DNA of 64,000 bases from Sclerodactyla briareus (taxonomy: Eukaryota; Echinodermata; Holothuroidea; Dendrochirotida; Sclerodactylidae), in assembly GCA_026419785.1 (NCBI GenBank), contig JAODTK010004921.1, forward strand, positions 124,001 to 188,000, given 5' to 3'. Within the stretch, counting starts at the first letter, position 1; every line of letters begins with the position of its first letter. This document shows, piece after piece, positions 35,801-44,876 of this stretch. A program made the translations under genes and the position numbers. Below the pieces are notes generated by a model. That model had not been told where the DNA came from, ran no database searches, and saw nothing but the letters and a program-made list of their open reading frames with translations.

Positions 35801-38800
35801 ACCTGGACTGCCACAGAATGATACCCGACCAAGGGAGTAAGGTGGCCTGATTACCATACAGCAAGGTGTCCCCCATGGTTGGGGTGGGGGGGGGGGGGTG
35901 GACCTGGGTAATCATGGAGAGGCTGTCTATGCTGTTTGCTATGTTCCTAACAGGGCCCTCATTAACGGTAGTGTAAGTGTCAGAAAATCAGAATAGGTAT
36001 TTTCGCAGCCCCTTCTGGTCGTCATCTTATTTAACCGCTCAGATGTGCATGTGTTTCTGCCAGACGCAGCGATTCGTATTTCAAAATATGATGTGGTTTC
36101 GTACTTCATATGGAAAGCGGCGTTCGAGATGTTTCAGCGACGATCTCCAGAATTGTTCCACTGTGACACCAGGGTATGCTTCAGAGCAAATCGCTGACAA
36201 CTTCACAGCTAGAGAAGTCCAAAAAATGAAAAGTGTGTCACGATGTTACACTGAATAGCGAACCTCCTCATTGTCTCGCCAGAATGAAAATCTGGAGGAG
36301 ACTTAGTGGTCACTAGGCGTTGTGTGTGTGTGTATGTGTGTGTGTGCGTGTTGGCTGTTGTGTTGTGTGTGTGTGTGTTGGTGTGTGTGTGTGGGTCCAC
36401 ACTTCCTCGTGAACAGGATATCTGTCGAACGGCAAGTGCAATTGCCACGAAATTTTCAGGGTAGCATTCGGGGTTGGGTGAACACGATCTGATTAGAATT
36501 GGCACGAAAGCACTTAATTAAGTAAGGTAATTAGCCTATTTGTAATTATTGTTTAGGCTCGTGAGATGAGCAAGATTGACGGGATGAACCGTAGGTGCAT
36601 GGTGACTCGGTTTGGCACATATATGCGGGATAGGAGGTAGATGAATGATTAGATTTTTCAGCGTAAACTAGGGTCATCAAAGGTCAATTCGGGGTCAAAA
36701 ACGTGTGTTTTTTGGCCATAACTTGGGAACAAATGACGCCGAGGTTGGGAGGGGCACCATTTTTGATTCACTCGTTGACCTCCATCTGTGGGACCTTTGA
36801 CCTAAGTGACCTGTTCCATGTTTTTGCCGACCATCAAATTTTCGTTGCCATTCGGATCTCAGAGATACATGGACCAGGGAGTATGGATGAGTCCTGGAAT
36901 ACCATATAGCACAGGTTTCCCCCATGTTGGGGGTGGGGGAGGGGGTGGGGGTGGGGGGACCTGGGGGTGGGGGGGGGGAGCCTGGGAATCATGGAGAGGC
37001 TTTGCTATGGATCCAAACCATGGACTGCACAGGAATGGATACCCTGACCAAGGGATATGGTGAGTCCTTGAATTACCATAGAGCCCAGTTTCACCATGGT
37101 TGGGGGGGGGGGGGTGGGGGTGGGGTGGTGGGGGGGTGGGGGTGGGACCAGGGAAGGTGGGGAGGGGGACATGGGTAATATCATGGAGGGGTGTCTATGG
37201 GTCCCAAACCATGGACTGCACAGAATGATACCCTGACCAAGGGAGTATGGTGAGCCTGAATTACCATATAGAACAGGTTTCCCCCATGGTTGGGGCGGGG
37301 TGGGGGAGGGGGGGGTGGGGACTGGGGGTGGGGGGGGGGAGCCTGGGGTAAGGAGCCTGGGTAATCATGAGAGGCGTCTATGGTCTCCCAAACCAGGGAC
37401 GCCACAGAATGATTACCTGACCAATTAGGAAATGGTGAGTCCTTGACAATTACCTATAGCAAGGTGTCCCCCATGGTGGGGGTGGGAGGGGGGGGGGGGT
37501 TGGGTGGGGGAACCTGGGGGTGGGGGGACCTGGGTATCATGGAGAGGGCTTTCTATGGCTCCAACCAGGGACTGCACAGAATGATACCCTGACCAAGGGA
37601 GTGGGGAGTATGGTGAGTTCCTTGAATATCATATAAAGCACAGGTTGCCCCCATGTGGTGGGGTGGGGGAGGGGGAGGGGGACCTGGGGGTGGGGGGGGG
37701 GGCACCAGGTTATACATGGAGGAGGCGGTGTCTATGGGTCCAAAACAGGGACTGCACAGTAATGATACCCTGACCAGGGGTATGGGGCGTCCGATTACCA
37801 TAAGCAAAGGTTCCCCGCATGGTTGGGGGGAGTGGGGGGGGGGGGACCTGGGTCATCATGGAGAGGCTTGTCTATGCTGTTTGCTAGTTCCTAAAGGGCC
37901 TAATTAAACGGGAGGGTTACGTGGTCAGAAAATCATGAAAGGCTTTTTCGCAGCCCCTTCTGGTCGTCACTTATAACGCTCAGATGGAAGGTTTTGACCA
38001 GACGCAGTCGATTCGTATTCAAAATATTGATGTTGTTTTGTACTTTCATTTATGAATAGCTGGCTTTCGAGTATGTATCAGCGAAGCGACTTCCAGAGTG
38101 TCCACTGTGACACCAGGGTATGCTTCAGAGCAAATCGCTGCCAAACTCACAAATAAGATGTCAACAAAACTGAAAAGTGTTTCACGATTGTTACACTGAA
38201 TAGCCGACCTCCTCATTGTCTCGCCAGAAGGAAATTCTGGAGGCGACTTAGTGCGTACAATATGACGCTGTGTGGGTGTTAGATGTGTGTGTGTGAGGTT
38301 GTTTGTTGGGTGTGTGTGTGGGTGGTGTGTGTGTGTTGTGATGGGTGTGTGTGTGTTGTGTGTGTGTGTGTGTGTACAATTTCCTCGTGAGCAGGATATC
38401 TTGCGAACGGCAAGTGCAATTGCGCGAAATTTTCAGGGTAGATCGGGTTTGGGGTGAACACTGATTGATTAGAAGTTTGGGCACGCAAGTCAATAATTAA
38501 GTAAGGTAATTAGCATTTTGATGTAATTTATTGTTTAGGCTCGGGAGCAAGAACGGATGAAAACCGTAGGTGCTATGGGTACTTGGGGTTTGGCACATAT
38601 ATGCGGGATATGAGGTGAGAATGATTAGATTTTCAGCGTAAAAAAATAGGGTCATCAAAGTCCATTAGGACGTGTCAAAAAAATGGTGTTTGGCCATAAC
38701 TTGGGAACCAAATGACTGCCGAGGTTGGGAGGTGCCACCATTGGATTCACTCGTTGACCTCCATCGGTGGTGACCTTTGACCTCATGACATTTTCCATGT

Positions 38801-41800
38801 TTTTGGCCGAATCAAATTTTCGTGGCCACTTTATTGGATCTCAAAGGAACCTTCCGATCGAAAGAGCCTATGGACCCCCATGTGACCTTTGTGTGTGAAG
38901 ATATCAGAGGTCAAAGTTTTCAATTTGGAATCAAGTGCAGTTAGTTAGATTGTTCGTAGGTAGGAGTGATTGTCATGGTGATTTTTAGAATCGCAGGTCA
39001 AACTACCCATGAAAATGGAGTCAAAGGTCAAAGGTCAAATGTTGGTACTGAAGTGCTTATTTTCGAAGTACAGGGCAAAGAACATTACAACTGTCAATTT
39101 CTATAAAAATGGAGATCTGGCAGAAGCTCTTGTGTGTCGAATAGACGAACAAAACTCCCGCTTCAATCTGGCACTCGGTTTCTCAAGTTACGAGGGGGTC
39201 AAAGGTTTGGTTTTGATACCTTTTGGCAATAGCATTCGGCAGTAGTATACTTTGGGGGACATTATGCTTGTAGGAATGCGGCAATCTTATCGAGCGTGAA
39301 GAGAAGTAAACATTTTTCATTAAACTGACATGTCATCAAAGGTCATCAAGGTCACTCATGGAGGAAAAAAACTAATATTTTTGGAGACAAACTTAACATG
39401 ACATTGCTTGGGCAATGTTGGAAATGTCAGACAGGGTGTTAGTCATGGGGAGAACATTTTCCATAAAAAACCATCTGTCATCAAAGGTCATTCAAAGTCA
39501 CGTCTGGCATATAACTGCCAAATAGTATGTTTCTGCAACAACTTCCAGTGACCTTTCCTGATGTGGTTATATTTCAGGACAGGGTGTATGTCCCCCATTC
39601 TAGGGTTCTACATTTTATAAAAATGGTCATGTATCCGAGGGTCATTAAAGGTAATTGGAGGTGCAAAAACTGATTTTGGTTACTTATGCGGCAATAGCAC
39701 TGGGAAAGGTGAACAGAATACAAAATGCTTCCAGAAGGATGTTGTATCACATGGAGAGTTACAATTTTCATAAAACACTGTCCTGTAATTGAAGGTCATC
39801 CAAGGTCACTAGGGGGTCAAAAAACTGTTTTCTGCGATAATCGGAGATGAATATCTGTGAGGGACTGGAAGTGGAAGGTCACCATTGTGATATAATGGTT
39901 GACTGCATGTGTGTGACCTATGACCTCAATTTGACCTCTGTCGGGGGTGGTCAGTGGTTTAAACGGGCTTTGAGTCTTGAATAAATGTGCTTATTAAGGA
40001 TGTTACGGGCAAAAAAAATAGATACTGGTTATTTTTCGATATGTGATCGACCTTTGTGGTGCTTTATGGAGGGGACCACATCCTCGCTTCGATCGGACCC
40101 TACTGGTAGTTTTACAAGGGGTCAAGTTTAATTTAATAGCTTTTCGCAAACTAACATTAGGCGTGTTAATAGGAATGCAAATGCTCTAGGAGTGATGCAT
40201 CACATGGAGATGGTAACAATTTTTATAAGAGCCGCCATGTCATTGGAGGTCATCAAAAGGCACGTTAGGGGTTCAAAAACTGATTTAGTACTTTTGGCAC
40301 ATAGCCACTGGGAATGTCATCAGAATAGAAAATGCTCCTAGGAGTGGACTGTATCCACATGGAGATTTCAATGTTCATAAAAACTGCCAGGTAATTAAAG
40401 GTAATTCAAGTTAACTTAGGGGTCAAAACTTGTTTCCTGGCCATAATCGGAGAATTGAAGTATATGTGAAGCTGGAAGGTTAACCATTGTCATATAATTG
40501 TGACCTGCATGGGGTTTTGTGACCTCTGACCTCAATTGACCTCTGTCGGGTTGTCAAGTGGTTTTAAGGTTGAGTGTTGAATAAAAGTGCTTATGTAAGG
40601 AGTTACGGGCAAAAAAAAAGTAGGAAAATGGTTATTTTGGATATGGATAGACCCCTGTGTGCTTTATGGAGGAAACCAAGGGGAGGAAACAACTAGCGCT
40701 TCGATCGGACGCATACTTGGGTAGTTACAAGGGGCAAAGTTTAAGCAAGCTTTTTTCGCAATAACATTAGGATTGTTCATTGGACTGCAATATGCTTCTA
40801 GGAGTGGCATGGCATCACATGGAGAGTACAATTTTTGTTGGATAAAAACGGCCAGGCAGTAAAGGGTCATTCAAAAGGTCACTTAGGGGCAAAAAACTGT
40901 TTTGCGGCCTAATCGGAGAATGAATATGTTGAAGGCCGAAAGGTTCACCATTGTGATTTAAATTGTTGACTGCATGGGTGGGACCTCTGACCAATTGACC
41001 TCTGGCGGGGTGGGTCATGTGGGAAAAGGTTGAGTCTTGAATCTAAAAGGGTTTTTTATTTAAGGAGTTAACGGGCAAAAAAAAAATAGGACTGGGTATT
41101 GGCAAAGTGGGGATACAAGTTGGCGGTCTACCGCCAGGCGGTTGTTTTTTTTTTGTCTAGTTAAGTAAGGGAATTAGCCTCTATATAGTATCGATTGTCA
41201 GGGCTCGTTAGCAAGATTACAGATGATACCGTAGGGCTATGGTGACGTGTTTGGCACTAGATGCGGGATAGAAGTAGAGTACGATTAGATTTCAGCGTCA
41301 AAATATGCTAATTGGGTCGTCGCTACTTTGCAATAATTTATGCGAAACAATCCACAAAGTTATCAGATTTTTTTTCATTCCATCACCACTCTTCTGTGAA
41401 TAGAGCACTCTTGGGATTATTCACTAGATAAAATTTATATTTGACATAGGGTGGTGCAAACTGGAGGTCATTCAGTGTGTTCTTTCGAATGGTGTTTCCC
41501 AATTTCAACGTGGATGATTCCTGTAAGCTTGATGGTATGGTCTACCTACTAGTTTTCCCCCAAAAATTGAACATAACATTGACTCAAGTCACTGGGGGTT
41601 ACTCAGTGTGTATAATTGTTCAATTCAGGCAAATGTTCACGTTTGTTGAATTCCATGATTACGGGTGGTCCTGAGATATGTTGAGTGAGCAATGCGTCAA
41701 TAGGAAGGTGAATATGTGTCTAATTTGCATATTAATTCAGGCGATCTTTAGTCACATTTCCACCAACGTTATACTTCTTCAACTCTCAGTTAGACAGTGC

Positions 41801-42720
41801 CAATCAGTCCTTAGAATTTGAATTGATCACGGATAGTTAGGGTGTGTTTAACTGCTTATACCAAAATCTTACAAAGCAACACATAAATTCTTTGTAATGT
41901 TGCTGGTGACTATTAGATGGAAACATGATCGCGCAACCAGGCGAGACAATGGTGGGGCCGGGATCGCCTTGTTTTGATTTTGTGGTCTTGACGGCATTTT
42001 CACCAGGGCAACAATATGTGTAATGCCCTTTCCAGTTAGTGTAATAGCGCCATGGTCCAACACCATATACCCTGTACCAGGAACAACTCACAAATGCCAA
42101 GTGCAGGTATCATTATCCGGGTTAACCACGGCCACTGACTCGAACTTCCGGAGTCATTACCAGTCCTAGTGCTGTACGTACGTTTTAATTACATGAAAAA
42201 CATAACTGTATTCAAAGGAAGTTTAGTCTGGTTAGATAATAGATTGTGTGATCTTATGGACCTCTTGAAGCCCATTCAACCAGTTTCAATATACAGGTTG
42301 ACCATATCCAGTAGAATCAACCTTGATCAATTGGGGACAACTCATTGGTCCAGTTGGTTTAATTAGGGGAAGGGAGCATTTCACATCGAGTCAATAAAAA
42401 CTTAATGGGATGTAATAGGTCTCAATGGGATTTTCCTCGCAGGGTTGGTCACCGTTTCCCCCCCCCTTCTTCCAGGTACACTGCCAAGAACTCCTATGTG
42501 TATGCAATTCGTCTGGACTGGCCTGAGGTACAATACACTGAACCTAGAGTCACCCGTACCTACCGGGGATACCGTCGTCATGATGCTGGGTGTGAAGACC
42601 CCCTCCACTGCAGAAGGGTACAACAGAGGGGTCACCATTCCTGTCATTTTCCCCGCCCTGGCAGGACCGCAGCTGCCCTGTGACTATCCCTGGGTTCTCA
42701 AGATGTCTATGATTCAGTAG
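26459..42720 (+). CDS. FUCA: alpha-L-fucosidase copy B (GH29), 8 exons, frame interrupted by small indels
   Basis: This is a complete gene for a secreted or lysosomal alpha-L-fucosidase. Exons are 26459-26867, 27298-27402, 28662-28791, 29528-29658, 30558-30654, 32035-32166, 34796-34970 and 42476-42720, about 1.42 kb of coding sequence (roughly 475 residues, normal for FUCA1/FUCA2-type enzymes). All introns are GT-AG and phases match across junctions. In order it shows a signal peptide, [25 protein letters not shown], the nucleophile motif [39 protein letters not shown] and a C-terminal beta domain. About a dozen single-base indels spread over every exon break the frame while the residues stay conserved and no in-frame nonsense substitution is needed. 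It is either a recent pseudogene or a functional gene with residual sequencing indels. SCGGNLLMN and the QNDT motif resemble FUCA2 slightly more than FUCA1. Confidence 0.85.
26868..27297 (+). other. intron 1 of fucosidase copy B
   Basis: 430 bp, GTGAGT to CCAAG. No repeat recognised. Confidence 0.75.
27298..27402 (+). CDS. FUCA: fucosidase copy B, exon 2
   Basis: Begins G|TAT after the acceptor CCAAG, completing CAG and reading [16 protein letters not shown] then [16 protein letters not shown] and SWNWN are hallmark GH29 substrate-site motifs. A one-base excess near 27379-27380 shifts the frame; the remainder then reads GPNRDLVG. The donor GTGAGT is at 27403. Confidence 0.9.
27403..28661 (+). 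other. intron 2 of fucosidase copy B
   Basis: About 1.26 kb without a recognised repeat. A short CCCTAACCCTAAC word at 28447 is too brief to be a telomeric tract. The acceptor is TTTCTCCAG. Confidence 0.7.
28662..28791 (+). CDS. FUCA: fucosidase copy B, exon 3
   Basis: Reads [15 protein letters not shown] then [18 protein letters not shown] and [10 protein letters not shown]. The (G)LYxSLxEWFxPL motif is characteristic of animal fucosidases. An extra T near 28703-28706 and a missing A near 28763 disturb the frame. The donor GTAAGT is at 28792. Confidence 0.88.
28792..29527 (+). other. intron 3 of fucosidase copy B
   Basis: 736 bp. It is part of a 158-codon open frame (28877-29353) with no recognised motif, considered accidental. 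The acceptor is TTTTTCCAG. Confidence 0.7.
29528..29658 (+). CDS. FUCA: fucosidase copy B, exon 4 (catalytic nucleophile)
   Basis: Reads [14 protein letters not shown] then [11 protein letters not shown] and [12 protein letters not shown]. The Asp of WSDG is the catalytic nucleophile position of GH29 and is intact. A base excess near 29537-29540 and a missing T in the TAC-TGG step near 29619 break the frame. The donor is a weak GTTGGG at 29659. It splits the Ser codon AG|C and joins exon 5 exactly. Confidence 0.88.
29659..30557 (+). other. intron 4 of fucosidase copy B
   Basis: About 0.9 kb; contains an A-run at 29800-29813 and a T-rich run at 29950. No element recognised. Confidence 0.65.
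30558..30654 (+). CDS. FUCA: fucosidase copy B, exon 5
   Basis: Reads [20 protein letters not shown] then, after a missing G near 30618, [22 protein letters not shown] is a highly conserved GH29 motif. Donor GTAAGA at 30655, phase 1. Confidence 0.9.
30655..32034 (+). other. intron 5 of fucosidase copy B
   Basis: 1.38 kb without a recognised repeat except an AT-rich semi-palindromic stretch at 31548-31600. The acceptor is TTCATAG. Confidence 0.65.
32035..32166 (+). CDS. FUCA: fucosidase copy B, exon 6
   Basis: Reads [20 protein letters not shown] then [31 protein letters not shown] is the strongly conserved segment following the nucleophile region. Near 32149 one base is missing; with it the end reads TQ-TLAETIS and the exon ends AG|, matching T|TGT of exon 7 (S-CGGN). 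Donor GTAATT at 32167. Confidence 0.9.
32280..33480. repeat. ~305-bp satellite with clustered AGGTCA half-sites, about 3.7 copies
   Basis: GCTTGTACTTGGTATGTGTG followed by TTCCCCATGATTAGTAC starts units near 32549, 32850 and 33166, with related units near 32280 and 33340. The two middle units are nearly identical. Each contains GGTTGAAATTTGGTGTGTAG, AAACACGATAACTCGACCCC and an AGGTCA cluster. In the first unit four perfect half-sites lie at 32334, 32341, 32351 and 32361 (spacers 1, 4 and 4). Confidence 0.9.
33600..33662 (-). repeat. tRNA-like SINE head (minus strand), fragment
   Basis: On the minus strand TGGTCGAATGG (complement of 33646-33656) matches a Pol III box A. It is followed by an anticodon-arm-like CCAGAAAGCCAAAAGGCT. 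No box B is found, so it is a fragment and not a tRNA gene. Confidence 0.3.
34796..34970 (+). CDS. FUCA: fucosidase copy B, exon 7
   Basis: Starts T|TGT GGT GGC AAC and encodes [16 protein letters not shown], then [33 protein letters not shown] and [13 protein letters not shown] residues. The final codon TG| is split and completed by G|TAC of exon 8. Frame problems lie at 34814-34825 (missing A, extra As), 34905-34912 and near 34943-34951. The donor GTGAGC is at 34971. The last ~70 bp are the seed of the tandem array that follows. Confidence 0.85.
34971..35930 (+). repeat. exon-7-derived G-rich tandem array, block B1
   Basis: Units of about 165-190 bp consist of a copy of the exon 7 end, a GTGAG-type donor, CCTGAATTACCATATAGCAC, AGGTTTCCCCCATGGTTGG, long G-runs, and CCTGGGTAATCATGG. 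Exon-like parts lie at 35091-35158, 35271-35342, 35434-35506, 35598-35677, 35774-35840 and a truncated one at 35911-35930. Donor-like GTGAG(T/G) follows at 35343, 35507 and 35678; the others are degraded. The top (transcribed-sense) strand carries the G-runs. Confidence 0.95.
35931..36869. repeat. spacer segment S1 of the higher-order repeat
   Basis: Begins GCTGTTTGCTATGTTCCTAA inside a truncated exon-like unit. It includes CAGCCCCTTCTGGTCGTCA, GACACCAGGGTATGCTTCAG, a GT microsatellite, CGTGAACAGGATATCTGTCG, GGCACATATATGCGGGATA, and an end rich in GACCTTTGACCT words. It recurs at 37876-38830 and partly at 41158-41310. Confidence 0.85.
36318..36393. repeat. (GT)n microsatellite in S1
   Basis: Interrupted TG/GT dinucleotide run of about 76 bp. 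A matching run lies at the equivalent position in S2. Confidence 0.95.
36870..37875 (+). repeat. exon-7-derived G-rich tandem array, block B2
   Basis: Same unit as B1. Exon-like parts lie at 36987-37059, 37179-37249, 37363-37434, 37536-37612, 37712-37784, with a truncated head at 36870-36885 and truncated end at 37855-37875. Donor-like GTGAG sites follow at 37060, 37250, 37435 and 37613. The block ends at the same internal breakpoint (GTCTAT|GCTGTTTGCTA) as B1, which shows that array and spacer were duplicated together. Confidence 0.95.
37876..38830. repeat. spacer segment S2 of the higher-order repeat
   Basis: Second copy of S1 with the same order of landmarks: GCTGTTTGCTAGTTCC, CAGCCCCTTCTGGTCGTCA, GGGTATGCTTCAGAGCAAAT, GT microsatellite (38267-38378), AACGGCAAGTGCAATTG, GCACATATATGCGGGATA. 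A perfect DR1, TGACCTTTGACCT, is at 38771-38783. Beyond 38830 S2 continues into satellite DNA where S1 had re-entered the array. Confidence 0.85.
38831..39239. other. intron 7 copy B between S2 and the satellite
   Basis: AGGTCA-rich. A perfect direct repeat AGGTCAAAGGTCA is at 39025-39037, preceded by another AGTCA half-site. It resembles the satellite but is not a full unit. Confidence 0.5.
39240..41100. repeat. ~590-bp satellite in copy B, about 3 degraded copies
   Basis: The same satellite as 1490-3545. TTAGGGGTCAAAA(A)CTGTTT landmarks are near 39806, 40413 and 40876. GTTGAGTCTTGAATAAA is near 39969, 40567 and 41024, and ATCACATGGAGAG near 39746, 40197 and 40811. Units are more eroded and more variable in length than in copy A. 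Confidence 0.9.
41158..41310. repeat. partial third copy of the spacer segment
   Basis: TTAAGTAAGGGAATTAGCCT, GGCTCGTTAGCAAGATTA, TTTGGCACTAGATGCGGGAT and ACGATTAGATTTCAGCGT match 36518-36667 and 38494-38640 in order. Confidence 0.8.
41311..42475. other. 3' part of intron 7, copy B
   Basis: No repeat recognised over about 1.1 kb apart from the short GATCGCGCAACCA word shared with copy A intron 7. The polypyrimidine tract and acceptor (CCCCCCTTCTTCCAG) end at 42475. Confidence 0.55.
42476..42720 (+). CDS. FUCA: fucosidase copy B, terminal exon 8
   Basis: Completes [18 protein letters not shown], then after an extra base near 42527-42531 continues [58 protein letters not shown] and TAG at 42718-42720. 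This is the C-terminal beta-sandwich domain of GH29. Only one frame disturbance is needed, so this is the best-preserved large exon. Copy A exon 8 aligns along its full length but is diverged. Confidence 0.92.
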
Positions 42721-42899
42721 CCAAGCCTCCGTTGGCAGTGCAATATGGTATCCAAGATTGTCATTCATTGAAAACGTCAATTTTTCTTCTTCTCTTCAAT
42801 GAATCCACCGTATACCTACCTCTCTTGCATCCTGGCGATTCAGGTTTCAGGATAACAGAGACCTACCACACAGGCCATTACTGGCGTTCTTGTGTTCTC

Positions 42900-43040
42900 T
42901 CATGCATCACCATCCTAGGAGAGCCTACGGACTTCGAATCGGAACGTTGTTAGTTTAAATCCCATTGCAACCGCTCGTTTTCATGTGGCCTGGGCTAGGC
43001 CACTCAATTTTAGAATTATAGGGAAAAGGCCCCCCCAGCA
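42900..43040 (+). repeat. tRNA-derived SINE
   Basis: CTACGGACTTCGAATCGGAA followed by GTTAGTTTAAATCCC (box B-like, 42949-42963) has the anticodon-arm plus T-arm layout of tRNA-derived SINEs. The body GTGGCCTGGGCTAGGCCACT resembles the TGGGCAAGGCACTT body phrase of many SINEs. The box A end is degraded. Confidence 0.5.
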
Positions 43041-44876
43041 ACACTTCTTTCCCAGCTGAATTTTTTTTGGATGTCGCTAGTTCAGTCGAAGGCTAATTCA
43101 CATCTTCACGAGAGTTCACGCCGAATACCATAAAAATACAGACTTGTCACACTTGTCGGTTGTTAGCAAGACATATAGTTGGCATATAATGATGATATCT
43201 TCTCGTCTTTCTCTTAGAGTCAACACCAAAGGTATAACATGAGTCTTATGAGTCATGTTTGTCACACGGGTGTGCTTTTTTTGTTTCATTACCGTGTGTA
43301 TCGATGTGCAGAGCCTGGTTGTTAAACCTGATTACTTCAACTAACAAAGTTTGAAAAAAGTCTGAAAATCCTGTTATCACGATAATTCTGGAATGCTTCA
43401 TGCATCAAGCTAAAATCTGGTTGACAAGCTCACCTTGTTTGTGGAGGGTTCTCGTAGTGAGAATTGAAGAAGGAGCAGTGTCCAGGTTCCACTCCTTGCC
43501 AGCCATGTCATAGCTTCAATATTCTGTCTATTAACGTCCAGGAAAGAAAAAACAAAATATGTTCGCCTTGTCACATGCCAGCAACAAGCCTGTGAGTGTT
43601 ATATAGCTTTTTCAATAGCACAGTGTTGATTCCGTCATTCTTTTCTCATTTTATTTTTTCCAAGTAATATGATCTCACGATATATTGTTTCTAACAACGA
43701 ACGAGAAAGGTATTCCAACCAGAAATGCAGTTGGAGTGCTAGGTGCACAATCAATAGTCTCTCAGGCTACTTCGAGAAAATAGTTCGATGGGAGTTTGTA
43801 CATTCTGGAACTTTGTGTTAGTTTTGTTTAGTTGCGTTATGAATAATTGCAATGTTTTTTGTTCATATTCTGTTGAGATCGTCGCCATAATATCCTGAAT
43901 GATGCCAGGAAAGGTAAATATATTTGGAGGAAATTATTCAACCCCACCCCACATGCTCGTTGCGATCTGTTTTTCGCATAACTGCAATTTTTGCAATCGA
44001 CTGATATTCACCATCGTATCAGCCCCATTCATTCATAGTGCTGGATTACCCGTTAACTATCGGTGATTTTGCCTAAAAAACGCCTGTGGCGACTTCGTTT
44101 CCGCTCCTGTCGAACTTAATCAAAGTTGATTGCGCAATCGGAGATGCTCTCTCTTACTAAATTACGGAAACGGCATGCCTGCTGGAAAATTGCTCCTATT
44201 GATCTGATCTGGAATTTAGACAACTCCAACCTATTTTTGGCATACTTTAGATGGATATTCTTTTTTCATTCTCCATTCGAGGGATTCATATTTTTCTAAC
44301 TCGTGCGGCGATAACCAAACAAGCCGCAATACGCCTGAATTTAAGCTAACCCATGGCTTCGATTCATTTAGGCTTCAAAGGCACATTCCTCGATAATTCC
44401 CATTCTCGGTATTGTAAAAGGTTATTGAAATTTTTCTGTGAATATTCGTGACCAAAATATGGGGCGATATTTCGCTGAATCTATTCAGGGTTGCTCCCAT
44501 TCATATCGACGCCCGTGTGCTATTGATGGTGACATCTACGTCACCTGAATCGTAATGAGCAGAATCCCATTTTGGGGGATTTGTCAAACGAGTCCTGCAG
44601 ACGATATGTTGGTAATATTCGGCCGTGGTATATACTAACGAGTGATAGCCCCCTCTATTTAGGAACGGCTTCCTCATATCGTCTGCGTTAGCAGGCTAGT
44701 CATAGAATGGCTCGATTTGCTAAACTGTCTAGCGGATTGGTGTTCATATTTCAATTTTGAAAATTGAAATTTTTTAAATGAGGTTTTGATCTGAAGAACA
44801 CAACAATTGACGACCTGCACGAAATATTGTACGCTTTATTCTTCTACAATTAATGGATTGTGTTAAAATGGTAAGG
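43041..44876. other. intergenic, no gene recognised
   Basis: AT-rich sequence. It includes one member (44625-44702) of a ~78-bp duplicated sequence described separately. No coding signal. Confidence 0.45.
44625..44702 (+). repeat. 78-bp direct repeat, copy 1
   Basis: GTGGTATATAC..GATAGCCCCCTCTATTT.AGGAACGG..TCCTCATATCGTCTGC..GCAGGCTA matches 46534-46611. This copy also pairs with CCTGCAGACGATATG at 44594, giving a potential ~100-bp hairpin. Confidence 0.8.

Noticed and set aside
34747..35915. Long minus-strand open frames (up to 171 codons) rich in proline, repeated in each array unit
   Set aside because: They are the reverse reading of G-run repeats (CCC = Pro). The periodicity equals the array unit and the opposite strand is the source exon, so they are shadows and not genes.
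36209..36505. Minus-strand frame with His-Thr repeats (also 38248-38493)
   Set aside because: Translation of the GT microsatellite only.
35271..37612. Exon-like array units as real mutually exclusive exons
   Set aside because: They have donors but are preceded by G-rich DNA without a polypyrimidine tract or acceptor, and several are truncated or frameshifted.
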